In this document: one piece after another, positions 1 through 5,730 of the stretch
Numbering within the stretch: the first letter of the stretch is position 1
How the letters are laid out: each line of letters starts with the position of its first letter
Assembly: GCA_964625865.1 (NCBI GenBank)
Contig: CAZVEV010000323.1
Span: 1-6,307, forward strand
Length of the DNA stretch: 6,307 bases
Direction of reading: 5' to 3'
From: CAZVEV01 sp964625865
Lineage (GTDB): Bacteria > Planctomycetota > Phycisphaerae > SM23-33
The notes under the pieces: model-generated
Databases searched by the model: none
What the model saw: only the letters and a program-made list of their open reading frames with translations
What the model was told of the DNA's origin: nothing
Position numbers and translations under genes: made by a program

Positions 1-53
<53 letters not shown>

Positions 54-221
54 ACGACACCCCGGACAGCGTTCCCGAGCCCAGCCGGACCCCCTGGCAG
101 GCGTCAGGAGGCGGCCTGAGAGCGTTTCTCACGTTCAGGCGGGTCTGGGGTCGTTTTTCGTCGCCGAGGGCGGCCAGGGGGCGGCCTGCGAGTCTGGCGG
201 GTCGCCGATCACGGAAAACAG

Positions 222-250
222 TTGCATGGCTCGGCCAGAATCGCTAGAAC
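222..250 (+). promoter_or_regulatory. Weak candidate promoter for DH1
   Basis: TTGCAT at 222-227 and TAGAAC at 245-250 are separated by exactly 17 bp, with about 3/6 and 4/6 matches to the sigma70 consensus. If real, transcription would begin near 257 and place the hairpin at 269-309 in the 5' untranslated region of DH1. Matches of this quality occur by chance, so this is only a candidate. Confidence 0.25.
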
Positions 251-268
251 ACCGCCTGCTTCGGGAGG

Positions 269-309
269 AAAACGGGGACAGGCACCGAAGACGGAGCCGG
301 TCCCTTTTT
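269..309. repeat. REP-like imperfect hairpin
   Basis: The 12-nt arm at 275-286 (gggacaggcacc) pairs with 293-304 (ggagccggtccc) at 10 of 12 positions around a 6-nt loop. The stem is flanked by AAAAC on the left and a run of five T on the right. The words GGGGACAGGCACC and GG-GCC-GTCCC followed by TTTTT resemble, from memory, a widespread family of REP palindromes mobilised by RAYT (IS200-like) transposases. The T-run could also make it act as a weak intrinsic terminator or attenuator. It ends 23 bp before the DH1 start codon. No transposase gene is in the window. Confidence 0.6.
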
Positions 310-332
310 CCTCCGCCGGCAGAAGGAATGGC

Positions 333-872
333 ATGAAATTTCACTTGGTAGACAAGATTGAGTCCCTCGACCCGGGCAAGCGGATCGTGACGGTCAAGGC
401 GTTGTCACTGGCCGAGGAGTATCTCGCGGACCATTTTCCGGCGTTCCCGGTCTTGCCGGGCGTGATGATGATCGAGGCACTGGTGCAGTCGGCGGCCTGG
501 CTGGTCCGCGTGGCCCAGGACTTCCAACGCAGCGTAATCGTGCTGTCGTCAGCGCGAAACGTGCGATACAGCAGCTTCGTGCAGCCCGGGCGGATGCTCC
601 GCTGCGAGGTCGACGTGGTGGAGATCGGCGCCGCGTCGGCGAAGTTCAAGGGCGTGGGTTATGTCTGCGACCCGGCGGGCGAGCAGGCGAAGGCCGTTTC
701 GGCGAAGTTGGAACTGCGGTGCAGCAATCTGGGCGAACGGGCCGGATATCTCGCCGACGCCGACGCCGCCATCATTGCCCAGTTGCAGGACCGCTTCAAG
801 CTCATAGGCGGTCCGGCGGCCCTGGCGGCGTGCACGACCTCTCCTTCTGGCGGAGAATCAGGACGAGAGTAA
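333..872 (+). CDS. fabZ: FabZ-type 3-hydroxyacyl-ACP dehydratase (DH1)
   Basis: Predicted cytosolic hot-dog-fold enzyme of 179 residues that removes water from 3-hydroxyacyl-ACP to give trans-2-enoyl-ACP. The hallmark segment is DHFPAFPVLPGVMMIEAL, with His34 and Glu48. Their 14-residue spacing equals that of the catalytic His54/Glu68 pair of E. coli FabZ, and the oxyanion-loop Pro-Gly (42-43) is intact. A second family feature is the FVQPGR turn near residue 88. Compared with E. coli FabZ (151 residues) it has an extra C-terminal stretch of about 45 residues after the last hot-dog strand, partly Ala/Asp-rich and predicted helical. I chose ATG 333 because the N-terminus MKFHLVDKIESL fits the family and AAGGA at 323-327 lies 5 bp upstream; the in-frame upstream extension has neither support. 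It is separated from the ACP operon by 348 bp containing hairpins and a promoter, so it is probably its own transcript, though functionally linked. Confidence 0.9.
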   Translation: MKFHLVDKIESLDPGKRIVTVKALSLAEEYLADHFPAFPVLPGVMMIEALVQSAAWLVRVAQDFQRSVIVLSSARNVRYSSFVQPGRMLRCEVDVVEIGAASAKFKGVGYVCDPAGEQAKAVSAKLELRCSNLGERAGYLADADAAIIAQLQDRFKLIGGPAALAACTTSPSGGESGRE

Positions 873-941
873 GAAGATGGCGGTTGTCCGGATTCCAGGA
901 ACCAGAGAGACTAAGGTGTTGTCGTTTCTCCATGTTTAGCG

Positions 942-957
942 GCGGAGCTTGCTCCGC
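942..957. repeat. GCGGAGC/GCTCCGC hairpin
   Basis: Perfect 7-nt inverted repeat (gcggagc, tt, gctccgc) lying 69 bp after the DH1 stop. There is no T-run, so it is not a standard intrinsic terminator. It is the first of three hairpins in a row and looks like part of a compound repetitive element. Confidence 0.65.
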
Positions 958-960
958 GTG

Positions 961-986
961 CGTCGTCCCGAGGTGTCGGGGCGACG
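961..986. repeat. 10-bp stem-loop, second of cluster
   Basis: Arm 961-970 (cgtcgtcccg) pairs with 977-986 (cggggcgacg) over all 10 positions, with one G-U pair, around the 6-nt loop aggtgt. It begins 3 bp after the preceding hairpin. No protein-coding frame through it looks real. Confidence 0.65.
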
Positions 987-1025
987 AAGAGCAACCAGTG
1001 CCTGTATGCGTCGAACAGACGACAC

Positions 1026-1061
1026 GGTGAGCAACCTGCCTGCCGGCAGGCAGGGCTCACC
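1026..1061. repeat. Long palindrome with perfect 20-bp core
   Basis: The core at 1035-1054 is a perfect 20-bp palindrome (cctgcctgccggcaggcagg). Outside it, ggtgagc (1026-1032) pairs with gctcacc (1055-1061) after a 2-nt AA bulge, giving a 17-bp interrupted stem. No T-tract follows, so it is better explained as a REP-like or other mobile palindromic unit, or as a cruciform or RNA-stability element, than as a terminator. Its CTGCCGGCAG-type core resembles short palindromes I recall scattered through many environmental bacterial genomes. Confidence 0.7.
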
Positions 1062-1120
1062 CGCTAGACAGGGGATCCTGCCGGAGAGCATACTCCCGGG
1101 GGATCGGGCGCCGTTGGGCG

Positions 1121-1149
1121 TTGACTTGACCACGCCGGACTCTTACAGT
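1121..1149 (+). promoter_or_regulatory. Sigma70-type promoter for the ACP operon
   Basis: TTGACT (1121-1126, 5/6 match) and TACAGT (1144-1149, 4/6 match) are separated by the ideal 17 bp. The predicted transcription start is near 1156, giving a leader of about 65 nt before the ACP start. This is the best promoter in the window, and its position just before a tightly spaced gene series supports it. An overlapping TTGACC at 1126-1131 could be an alternative -35 but would give a poor spacer. Experimental support is absent. Confidence 0.55.
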
Positions 1150-1220
1150 AACAACACAATACGGTCCAGGACGGACCTGAGACGAGTTGATCTTAACGGA
1201 CTGACAGGAGAATCAGGATT

Positions 1221-1610
1221 ATGGCGATGAGTGACGAGGACGTCTTCCAGAAGGTATCCGAAGCGTTGATCGAGGCGCTCGATCTGGACGAGGACGAGGT
1301 GACGCTGGAAGCCAAGCTTTCGGCGGACCTGGGGGCCGAGTCCATCGACTTCCTGGACATTACGTTCCGCCTGGAGCAGGCGTTCGGGATCAAGATCCCC
1401 CAGGGCGATCTCGTACCGGACAACATGCTGAACAATCCGGAGTACGTCCAGGACGGCAAGCTGACGGCACTGGGGCTGACCGAGTTCGAGGCCCGCATGC
1501 CCCACGCCGACCTGACCGAGTTCAAGCAGGACCCCGACGTCGGAAAGATCATGGATCTCTTCACCGTCCAGACGATCGTCAACTTCATCAAGACGAAGCT
1601 GGACGACTGA
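1221..1610 (+). CDS. Extended acyl carrier protein
   Basis: Acyl carrier protein of 129 residues, acidic, expected to be cytosolic and to carry the growing acyl chain on 4'-phosphopantetheine. The attachment site is Ser41 in DLGAESIDFLDITFRLE, the DSL-type motif with Glu replacing Asp, followed by an acidic, hydrophobic recognition helix and the usual GIKIP turn (56-60). A normal ACP has about 78 residues. Here roughly 48 additional residues (about 64-112, containing NPEYVQDGKLTALGL and RMPHADL) lie between the helix II/III region and the final helix FTVQTIVNFIKTKL. Start 1221 has AGGAG at 1206-1210, 10 bp upstream; ATG 1227 is an alternative with poorer spacing. It is the first gene after the promoter at 1121, and DH2 begins 65 bp downstream. 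The cluster suggests that it serves the adjacent dehydratases and ketosynthases rather than bulk fatty acid synthesis; that specificity is inference. Confidence 0.9.
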   Translation: MAMSDEDVFQKVSEALIEALDLDEDEVTLEAKLSADLGAESIDFLDITFRLEQAFGIKIPQGDLVPDNMLNNPEYVQDGKLTALGLTEFEARMPHADLTEFKQDPDVGKIMDLFTVQTIVNFIKTKLDD

Positions 1611-1675
1611 GCCCGGCGGAGCTTTTGTCCGGCCGCGGCGGCCCCCTGGCTGACCGAAGGCCGATGGAGTGCCCC

Positions 1676-2152
1676 ATGCGGTGGATATGGATTGATCGGT
1701 TTGTGGCCTTCGAGCCGGGCAAGCGGGCCGAAGCGGTCAAGAACGTCTCGCTGGCCGAGGAACACCTCCACGACCACTGGGAGGCCTATCCGATCATGCC
1801 GGCCTCCCTGATGATCGAGGGGATGGCCCAGACCGCCGGAATCCTCGTCGGGCAGGCAAGGGACTTCAAGGAGAAGGTCATCCTGGCCAAGATCACCCGT
1901 GCACAGTTCGACCAGGACGTCGTGCCCGGCGACCAGATCACGTACCAGGCCGAGATCGTCAACATCGCCCCCGGCGCCGCCTCGACCCACGGAACGGTCC
2001 TGAGAAACGGCGAGGAGATCGGGCAGGTGGACCTGATGTTCTCGCACATCGACCAGAACCTCGCGGGCGCCCAGTTCCCCGAGGAGAACTTCGTCTTCAC
2101 CGGCCAGTTCGAGCGCCTCGTCGCACCGTTCCTGGAGAACGCCGATGCCTGA
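1676..2152 (+). CDS. Second FabZ-like hot-dog dehydratase (DH2)
   Basis: Predicted 158-residue hot-dog 3-hydroxyacyl-ACP dehydratase. His34 in DHWEAYPIMP and Glu48 in LMIEGMAQTAG sit at the FabZ catalytic positions with the correct 14-residue spacing, and the FabZ turn VVPGDQ is present near residue 83. Two departures are visible: the usual HFP is HWE, and the Pro-Gly at the start of the central helix is Pro-Ala (42-43). Related proteins, as I recall them, often have Asn-Ser there, so this may define a subfamily rather than loss of function. The N-terminal 34 residues run parallel to DH1 (PGKR, VK, SLAEE-L-DH at the same positions), indicating paralogy. I chose ATG 1676 because GGAG at 1666-1669 lies 6 bp upstream and MRW-WIDRF is the family N-terminus; ATG 1664 and TTG 1625 are less likely. 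Its last 8 bases overlap the next gene, implying translational coupling. Confidence 0.88.
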   Translation: MRWIWIDRFVAFEPGKRAEAVKNVSLAEEHLHDHWEAYPIMPASLMIEGMAQTAGILVGQARDFKEKVILAKITRAQFDQDVVPGDQITYQAEIVNIAPGAASTHGTVLRNGEEIGQVDLMFSHIDQNLAGAQFPEENFVFTGQFERLVAPFLENADA

Positions 2153-3458
2153 GCGCCGCGTCGCGATAACCGGGCTGGGCGCCGTGACCCCCGCGGGTAT
2201 CGGCGCCGAGGCGCTGTGGCAGGCGCTGATCGAAGGGCGGTCCTGCAGCGCGCCGGTCACCCTGTTCGATCCCGGCGGGTTCGCGTGCACCGTCGGCGGG
2301 CAGGTCGATGAGTTCTCGGCGCGCAACTTCGTCCCCAAGAGCTACCGCAAGGCCACCAAGGTGATGGCCCGCGATATCCAACTGGCCGTCGCCGCCGCCG
2401 ACCAGGCCGTCAAGGACGCCGGACTCGTCACCCGCGCCGACGATGCCGACAACATGACCTACGCCCCGGACCGCTTCGGATGCAACATCGGCGCCGGGCT
2501 GATCAACCCGGACCTGACCGAACTCGGCCTTGCCGCCAATACCTCCGTCACCGACGGGGTGTTCGATCTGAAAGTCTGGGGCACCCGCGGGATGAACAAC
2601 CTGACGCCCCTGTGGCTGCTGAAGTACCTGCCCAACATGCTCTCCTGCCACGTGACGATCATCCACGGCTGCGAGGGCGCTTCCAACGCGATCACGTGCG
2701 GCGATGCGTCGGGCCACATGTCCATCGGTGAGGCGGCGCGATGGATCCAGCGCGGGGCCGCCGACGTGGTCATCGCCGGCGGGGCCGAAGCCAAACTCAA
2801 CCCGATGGGCCTGCTGCGCCAGACGCTGCTGGGGCGCGTGCGGGCCACGAGCAATGCCGACCCCGCCGGTGCGTGCAGGCCATTCGACGCCGCCGCCGCC
2901 GGAACCGTCGTCGGCGAGGGCGGGGGGCTGGTGGTCCTGGAAGACATGGGCAGCGCCGTTCAGCGCGGCGCGACGATCTACGCGGAGCTCGCGGGCGTCG
3001 GCGGGGGGTGCGATCCGGGCGGCATGGACGTCACGCGTCCGACGGTCGGCTCGCTGGACGCGGCGGTGAGCAATGCGCTGGACGATGCGGGCCTCGAGCC
3101 GCAAGACGTGGACGTTATCGTAACGCACGGCACGGGCGTGCCCGCCGAGGATCGCGCCGAAGCCGACGCCTGGGCTGCCGCGCTGGGCGAAACGGCCCAC
3201 ACAGCGCCGGCCGTCGCGCTGACCGGGGCCATCGGATCACTCTACGCCGGCGCCGGCGGGGCCGAACTGATCGTCGCCGCCATGGCGCTGCACAACCAGA
3301 GCGTCCCTCCGACGGTGAACTTCGCCACCGCCGCCGACGGGTGCACGCTGAGCCTCGCCGCCGAGCCGCGCAGCGGGAACTACACCACCGCCGTGACCGG
3401 CGCGTTTTCCGTCGGTGGACAGAGCGGCGCCATCGTCCTGAAGAAATACGAACCATGA
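2145..3458 (+). CDS. Degenerate KAS II-like protein, possible chain-length-factor type partner
   Basis: Thiolase-fold ketoacyl synthase-like protein of 437 residues that aligns with FabF end to end: RRVAITGLGAVTPAG at the N-terminus, AGGAE (211-215), RPFD (245-248), THGTG (327-331), VPPTVNF (387-393) and a VGG-SGAIVLKK terminus. A cysteine (176, HGCEGASNAI) is at the nucleophile position and the first His is kept (328). An ungapped alignment with E. coli FabF from that His onward puts Thr360 at Lys335, Ser365 at the second catalytic His340 and Val423 at the gating Phe400. An 11-residue insertion (184-194) sits between SNAI and GEAA directly after the nucleophile. Normal decarboxylative condensation is therefore doubtful. 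A structural or chain-length-factor role with the next gene product is the best inference. Start 2145 has GGAG at 2134-2137, 7 bp upstream, and overlaps DH2 by 8 bp; the stop overlaps the next start by 4 bp. Confidence 0.87.
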   Translation: MPERRVAITGLGAVTPAGIGAEALWQALIEGRSCSAPVTLFDPGGFACTVGGQVDEFSARNFVPKSYRKATKVMARDIQLAVAAADQAVKDAGLVTRADDADNMTYAPDRFGCNIGAGLINPDLTELGLAANTSVTDGVFDLKVWGTRGMNNLTPLWLLKYLPNMLSCHVTIIHGCEGASNAITCGDASGHMSIGEAARWIQRGAADVVIAGGAEAKLNPMGLLRQTLLGRVRATSNADPAGACRPFDAAAAGTVVGEGGGLVVLEDMGSAVQRGATIYAELAGVGGGCDPGGMDVTRPTVGSLDAAVSNALDDAGLEPQDVDVIVTHGTGVPAEDRAEADAWAAALGETAHTAPAVALTGAIGSLYAGAGGAELIVAAMALHNQSVPPTVNFATAADGCTLSLAAEPRSGNYTTAVTGAFSVGGQSGAIVLKKYEP

Positions 3459-4750
3459 GCACACGACGCGTCGTCATCACGGGTATGGGAACGGTCAACC
3501 CGCTCGGTCACAACGTGGCCGACACGTGGGAGGCCATCCGCGCCGGGCGCAGCGGCGCCGCGCCGACCGAGATCTTCGACGCCTCGACGTTTCCGACAAC
3601 GTTCTCGGCGCAGGTCAGGGGCTTCGATCTGGGCGATCACGTGCCGGACCCCGACAAGCACGCGACGGCCGGGCGACACTGCAGATTCGCCATTGCCGCC
3701 GCCCACGAGGCCTGGGCCCAGAGCGGCCTGGGCGACTGCGAGGCGTTGGATCCGAAGCGGCTGGCGATCTACCTGGGCAGCGGCGAGGGCAGCCTGGACT
3801 TCGAGAACTTCATCTCGCTGGTCGTCGACGCCTGGACGGAAGAGGGCACGCTCGACACGTGCGAATGGGCGCGCCTCGGTCACGAACGAATGGACCTGCA
3901 CCGGGAGGCCGAGCAGGAATCGAACATGGTCCTGGCGCACCTGGCGTCGGACTTCGGCGTGCGCGGGCCCGCGATCAACGTGCTGACGGCCTGCGCGGCC
4001 AGCACGCAGGCGATAGGCGAGGCCGCCATGCTCGTCCGCCACGGAGACGCCGAGGTCGTGATCTCCGGCGGGGCCCACAGCATGATTCACCCGCTCGGCG
4101 TGACGGGCTTCAACCGCCTGACGGCGTTGTCGAGACGGAACGACGATTACGAGACGGCCTCGCGCCCGTTCGATCTGACGCGAGACGGGTTCGTCCTGGG
4201 CGAGGGGGCGAGCATCTTGATTCTCGAGGAGCGCGAGTTTGCGATCGCGCGCGGCGCGACGATCCTGGCCGAGATCATCGGTTACGGGTGCAGCGCCGAC
4301 GCGTTTCGCATCACCGACCAGGATCCCGCCGGCGCCGGCGCCGCGGCGAGCATGCGCAACGCGCTGGCCGACGCGGGCGTCGGTCCCGAGGACATCGACT
4401 ACATCTCCGCTCACGGGACGGCGACCAAGCAGAACGACCAGGTTGAATCGCGCGGCGTCAAGTCGGTTTTCGGCGCCGAGACGACCGTGCCCATGTCCAG
4501 CCCCAAGAGCATGCTCGGACATCTTATTGCCGCCGCCGGGGCGACCGAACTGATTACGTGCGTGCTGGCCCTGCGAGACCACCTGCTTCCGCCGACGACG
4601 AACTACGCCCATGCCGATCCCGACTGCGATCTCGACTGCGTCGCGAACGAGCCTCGCGCCGCCCGCGTCCGAACGTGCATGAGTAACAGCTTCGGTTTCG
4701 GCGGGCAGAACAATACGTTGATCATTCGTGCCTGCGATGAGGGGAGTTGA
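3455..4750 (+). CDS. fabF: 3-oxoacyl-ACP synthase II (FabF type), catalytically complete
   Basis: Predicted 431-residue condensing enzyme that extends acyl-ACP by two carbons with malonyl-ACP. All signature elements are present and ordered: RRVVITGMGTVNPLG at the N-terminus, nucleophile Cys180 in LTACAASTQAIGEA, SGGAHSMIHPLG (204-215), RPFDLTRDGFVLGEGA (237-252), His320 in SAHGTATKQND, Lys351 and His356 in SSPKSMLGH, and the gating loop SFGFGG (412-417). Length and Cys-His spacing (140 residues) match E. coli FabF. The gene starts in the ATGA overlap with the preceding KS-like gene and has only a poor Shine-Dalgarno, so its translation is probably coupled to that gene. Equimolar coupled production would suit a heterodimer of an active KS with the degenerate one. 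It could also act alone as a homodimer. Specialised chain type is not readable from sequence. Confidence 0.93.
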   Translation: MSTRRVVITGMGTVNPLGHNVADTWEAIRAGRSGAAPTEIFDASTFPTTFSAQVRGFDLGDHVPDPDKHATAGRHCRFAIAAAHEAWAQSGLGDCEALDPKRLAIYLGSGEGSLDFENFISLVVDAWTEEGTLDTCEWARLGHERMDLHREAEQESNMVLAHLASDFGVRGPAINVLTACAASTQAIGEAAMLVRHGDAEVVISGGAHSMIHPLGVTGFNRLTALSRRNDDYETASRPFDLTRDGFVLGEGASILILEEREFAIARGATILAEIIGYGCSADAFRITDQDPAGAGAAASMRNALADAGVGPEDIDYISAHGTATKQNDQVESRGVKSVFGAETTVPMSSPKSMLGHLIAAAGATELITCVLALRDHLLPPTTNYAHADPDCDLDCVANEPRAARVRTCMSNSFGFGGQNNTLIIRACDEGS

Positions 4751-4812
4751 GTGCCGGCTGTATCTGGCCAGACCAGTCCACGTCCCTCCGCCCCGATCAG
4801 GAGATCTCTGCA

Positions 4813-5730
4813 ATGAGTACCCACGCCCGTATCCGGTTTCGCTCCAGTCTGTCGGCGGTCGCCGTGTGTGCAGGGGCGCTCGTGATGTCCCTTGTCGCCG
4901 GCCAGGCCCTTGCCGATAACGGCTTCCTCCTTGCCGCCGAGTCCGAAGCCGGCCCCGTCGACGGTGTCCCGGCCCCGGCAGGCGAGAGGCCGTGGCAGTT
5001 CCACGTGTCGGCCGGCGCGGAGATAGGGTGGGGGGCTGTCAACGGCTATGTCCAGACCGCCGCCGGCGGGGGTGTCGGTACGACCTCGATCGCCCGGCCG
5101 ACGTTCGATGAACTGGGCATTGACGACGCGGTCGCACGCGGTCCGTTTACCATCCGTGCGGGGTGGGGCAATCACGAGGTGTACGTCGGCGCCGACCAGC
5201 TTGAACTGTCGGGCCGTTCGGTCCTGACCCGCGCGCTGACGACGCATGGCGTGGCCTTTGCGGCGGGTACGGGCGTGCGGAGCACGGTCTCATTCGACCT
5301 GTACCGCGTCGGCTATCGGTATCGTATCCCCGTGGGCCGGGGTACGTCCTGGGCGATGGCGCTGTACCCCACCATCGAGGGCGCCATGCTCGACTTCGAC
5401 TACAGGTTCACGGGTGGCGCCGTGACAACATCGCGCGCGTATCTCGTTGAGGCGGCTCGAGTGGGTCTCGGCGCCGAGTGGCCCATCACCGACGACCTGA
5501 CGCTGTCGGGCGAACTGCTCGGCCCGATCCCCCTGAGGGACACCGTCGAGATCTGGTCGGGCAAGGTTGCCCTGGGCTACGTGCTCTGGCGGGGCGGCGG
5601 GGTGACGATCATCGGCACAGCCGGGGTCGCATACCAGTTCCTGGACTACGAAGACCGTCAGACTCAGCCGAATCACCTTCGCGTCGAGTACGGGCCGATG
5701 GTGATCGTCGGTTTGCGGATCGCGTCTTGA
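4813..5730 (+). CDS. Secreted, probably outer-membrane beta-barrel protein of unknown function
   Basis: Predicted exported protein of 305 residues; I do not recognise the family. A Sec signal peptide is clear: basic HARIRFR, a hydrophobic stretch at about 13-30, and an Ala-Leu-Ala cleavage site after residue 34. The mature part has no transmembrane helix but many short strands alternating polar and nonpolar residues, with Gly and aromatics at strand ends, for example HEVYVGADQLEL (121-132), VSFDLYRVGYRYRIPV (159-174), VGLGAEWPI (217-225), GKVALGYVLW (250-259) and PMVIVGLRIA (295-304). These fit a small outer-membrane barrel, although the protein lacks the usual terminal aromatic residue. Start 4813 has AGGAG at 4799-4803, 9 bp upstream; a TTG at 4747 would add 22 non-signal-like residues. 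It follows the FabF gene by 62 bp with no visible terminator or promoter, so co-transcription is likely. A role in placing or sensing the lipid product is speculation. Confidence 0.75.
   Translation: MSTHARIRFRSSLSAVAVCAGALVMSLVAGQALADNGFLLAAESEAGPVDGVPAPAGERPWQFHVSAGAEIGWGAVNGYVQTAAGGGVGTTSIARPTFDELGIDDAVARGPFTIRAGWGNHEVYVGADQLELSGRSVLTRALTTHGVAFAAGTGVRSTVSFDLYRVGYRYRIPVGRGTSWAMALYPTIEGAMLDFDYRFTGGAVTTSRAYLVEAARVGLGAEWPITDDLTLSGELLGPIPLRDTVEIWSGKVALGYVLWRGGGVTIIGTAGVAYQFLDYEDRQTQPNHLRVEYGPMVIVGLRIAS

Larger units (their letters stand above)
54..332. other. Non-coding leader region upstream of DH1
   Basis: There is no convincing gene in this stretch. A frame open from a TTG at 222 joins the DH1 frame, but its first 37 codons look like non-coding sequence and overlap a hairpin, so I start DH1 at 333. 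The segment contains the short motif ggcggcc three times (111-117, 169-175 and 181-187), a possible weak promoter (222-250) and a REP-like hairpin (269-309). I see no clear terminator for any gene lying further upstream. Confidence 0.6.

Noticed and set aside
1035..1054. Intrinsic terminator for DH1
   Set aside because: The stem is very stable but no T-run follows, so a Rho-independent terminator is not supported. A Rho-dependent or RNA-stabilising role remains possible.
930..1080. CRISPR array or attC-like recombination site
   Set aside because: The three hairpins differ in sequence and spacing, there are no equal-length spacers, and no integrase or cas gene is in the window.
949..1230. 93-codon open frame between DH1 and ACP
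   Set aside because: It runs through the palindrome cluster and the promoter and ends inside the ACP start. Its peptide reflects the palindromes, with no conserved protein pattern.
1193..2338. 381-codon minus-strand open frame across ACP and DH2
   Set aside because: It overlaps two clearly functional genes and their intergenic region, and shows no motif or ribosome binding site.
2741..3454. In-frame upstream extension of the FabF gene
   Set aside because: The extension encodes almost only Arg, Gly and Ala and overlaps most of the preceding KS-like gene. The FabF fold begins at MSTRRVVITGMG (3455).
3380..4813. 477-codon open frame on the minus strand opposite the FabF gene
   Set aside because: It lies antisense to a gene with every KAS II motif intact. 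Its translation is Arg/Gly/Val/His-rich without recognisable domains, as expected for antisense frames in GC-rich DNA.
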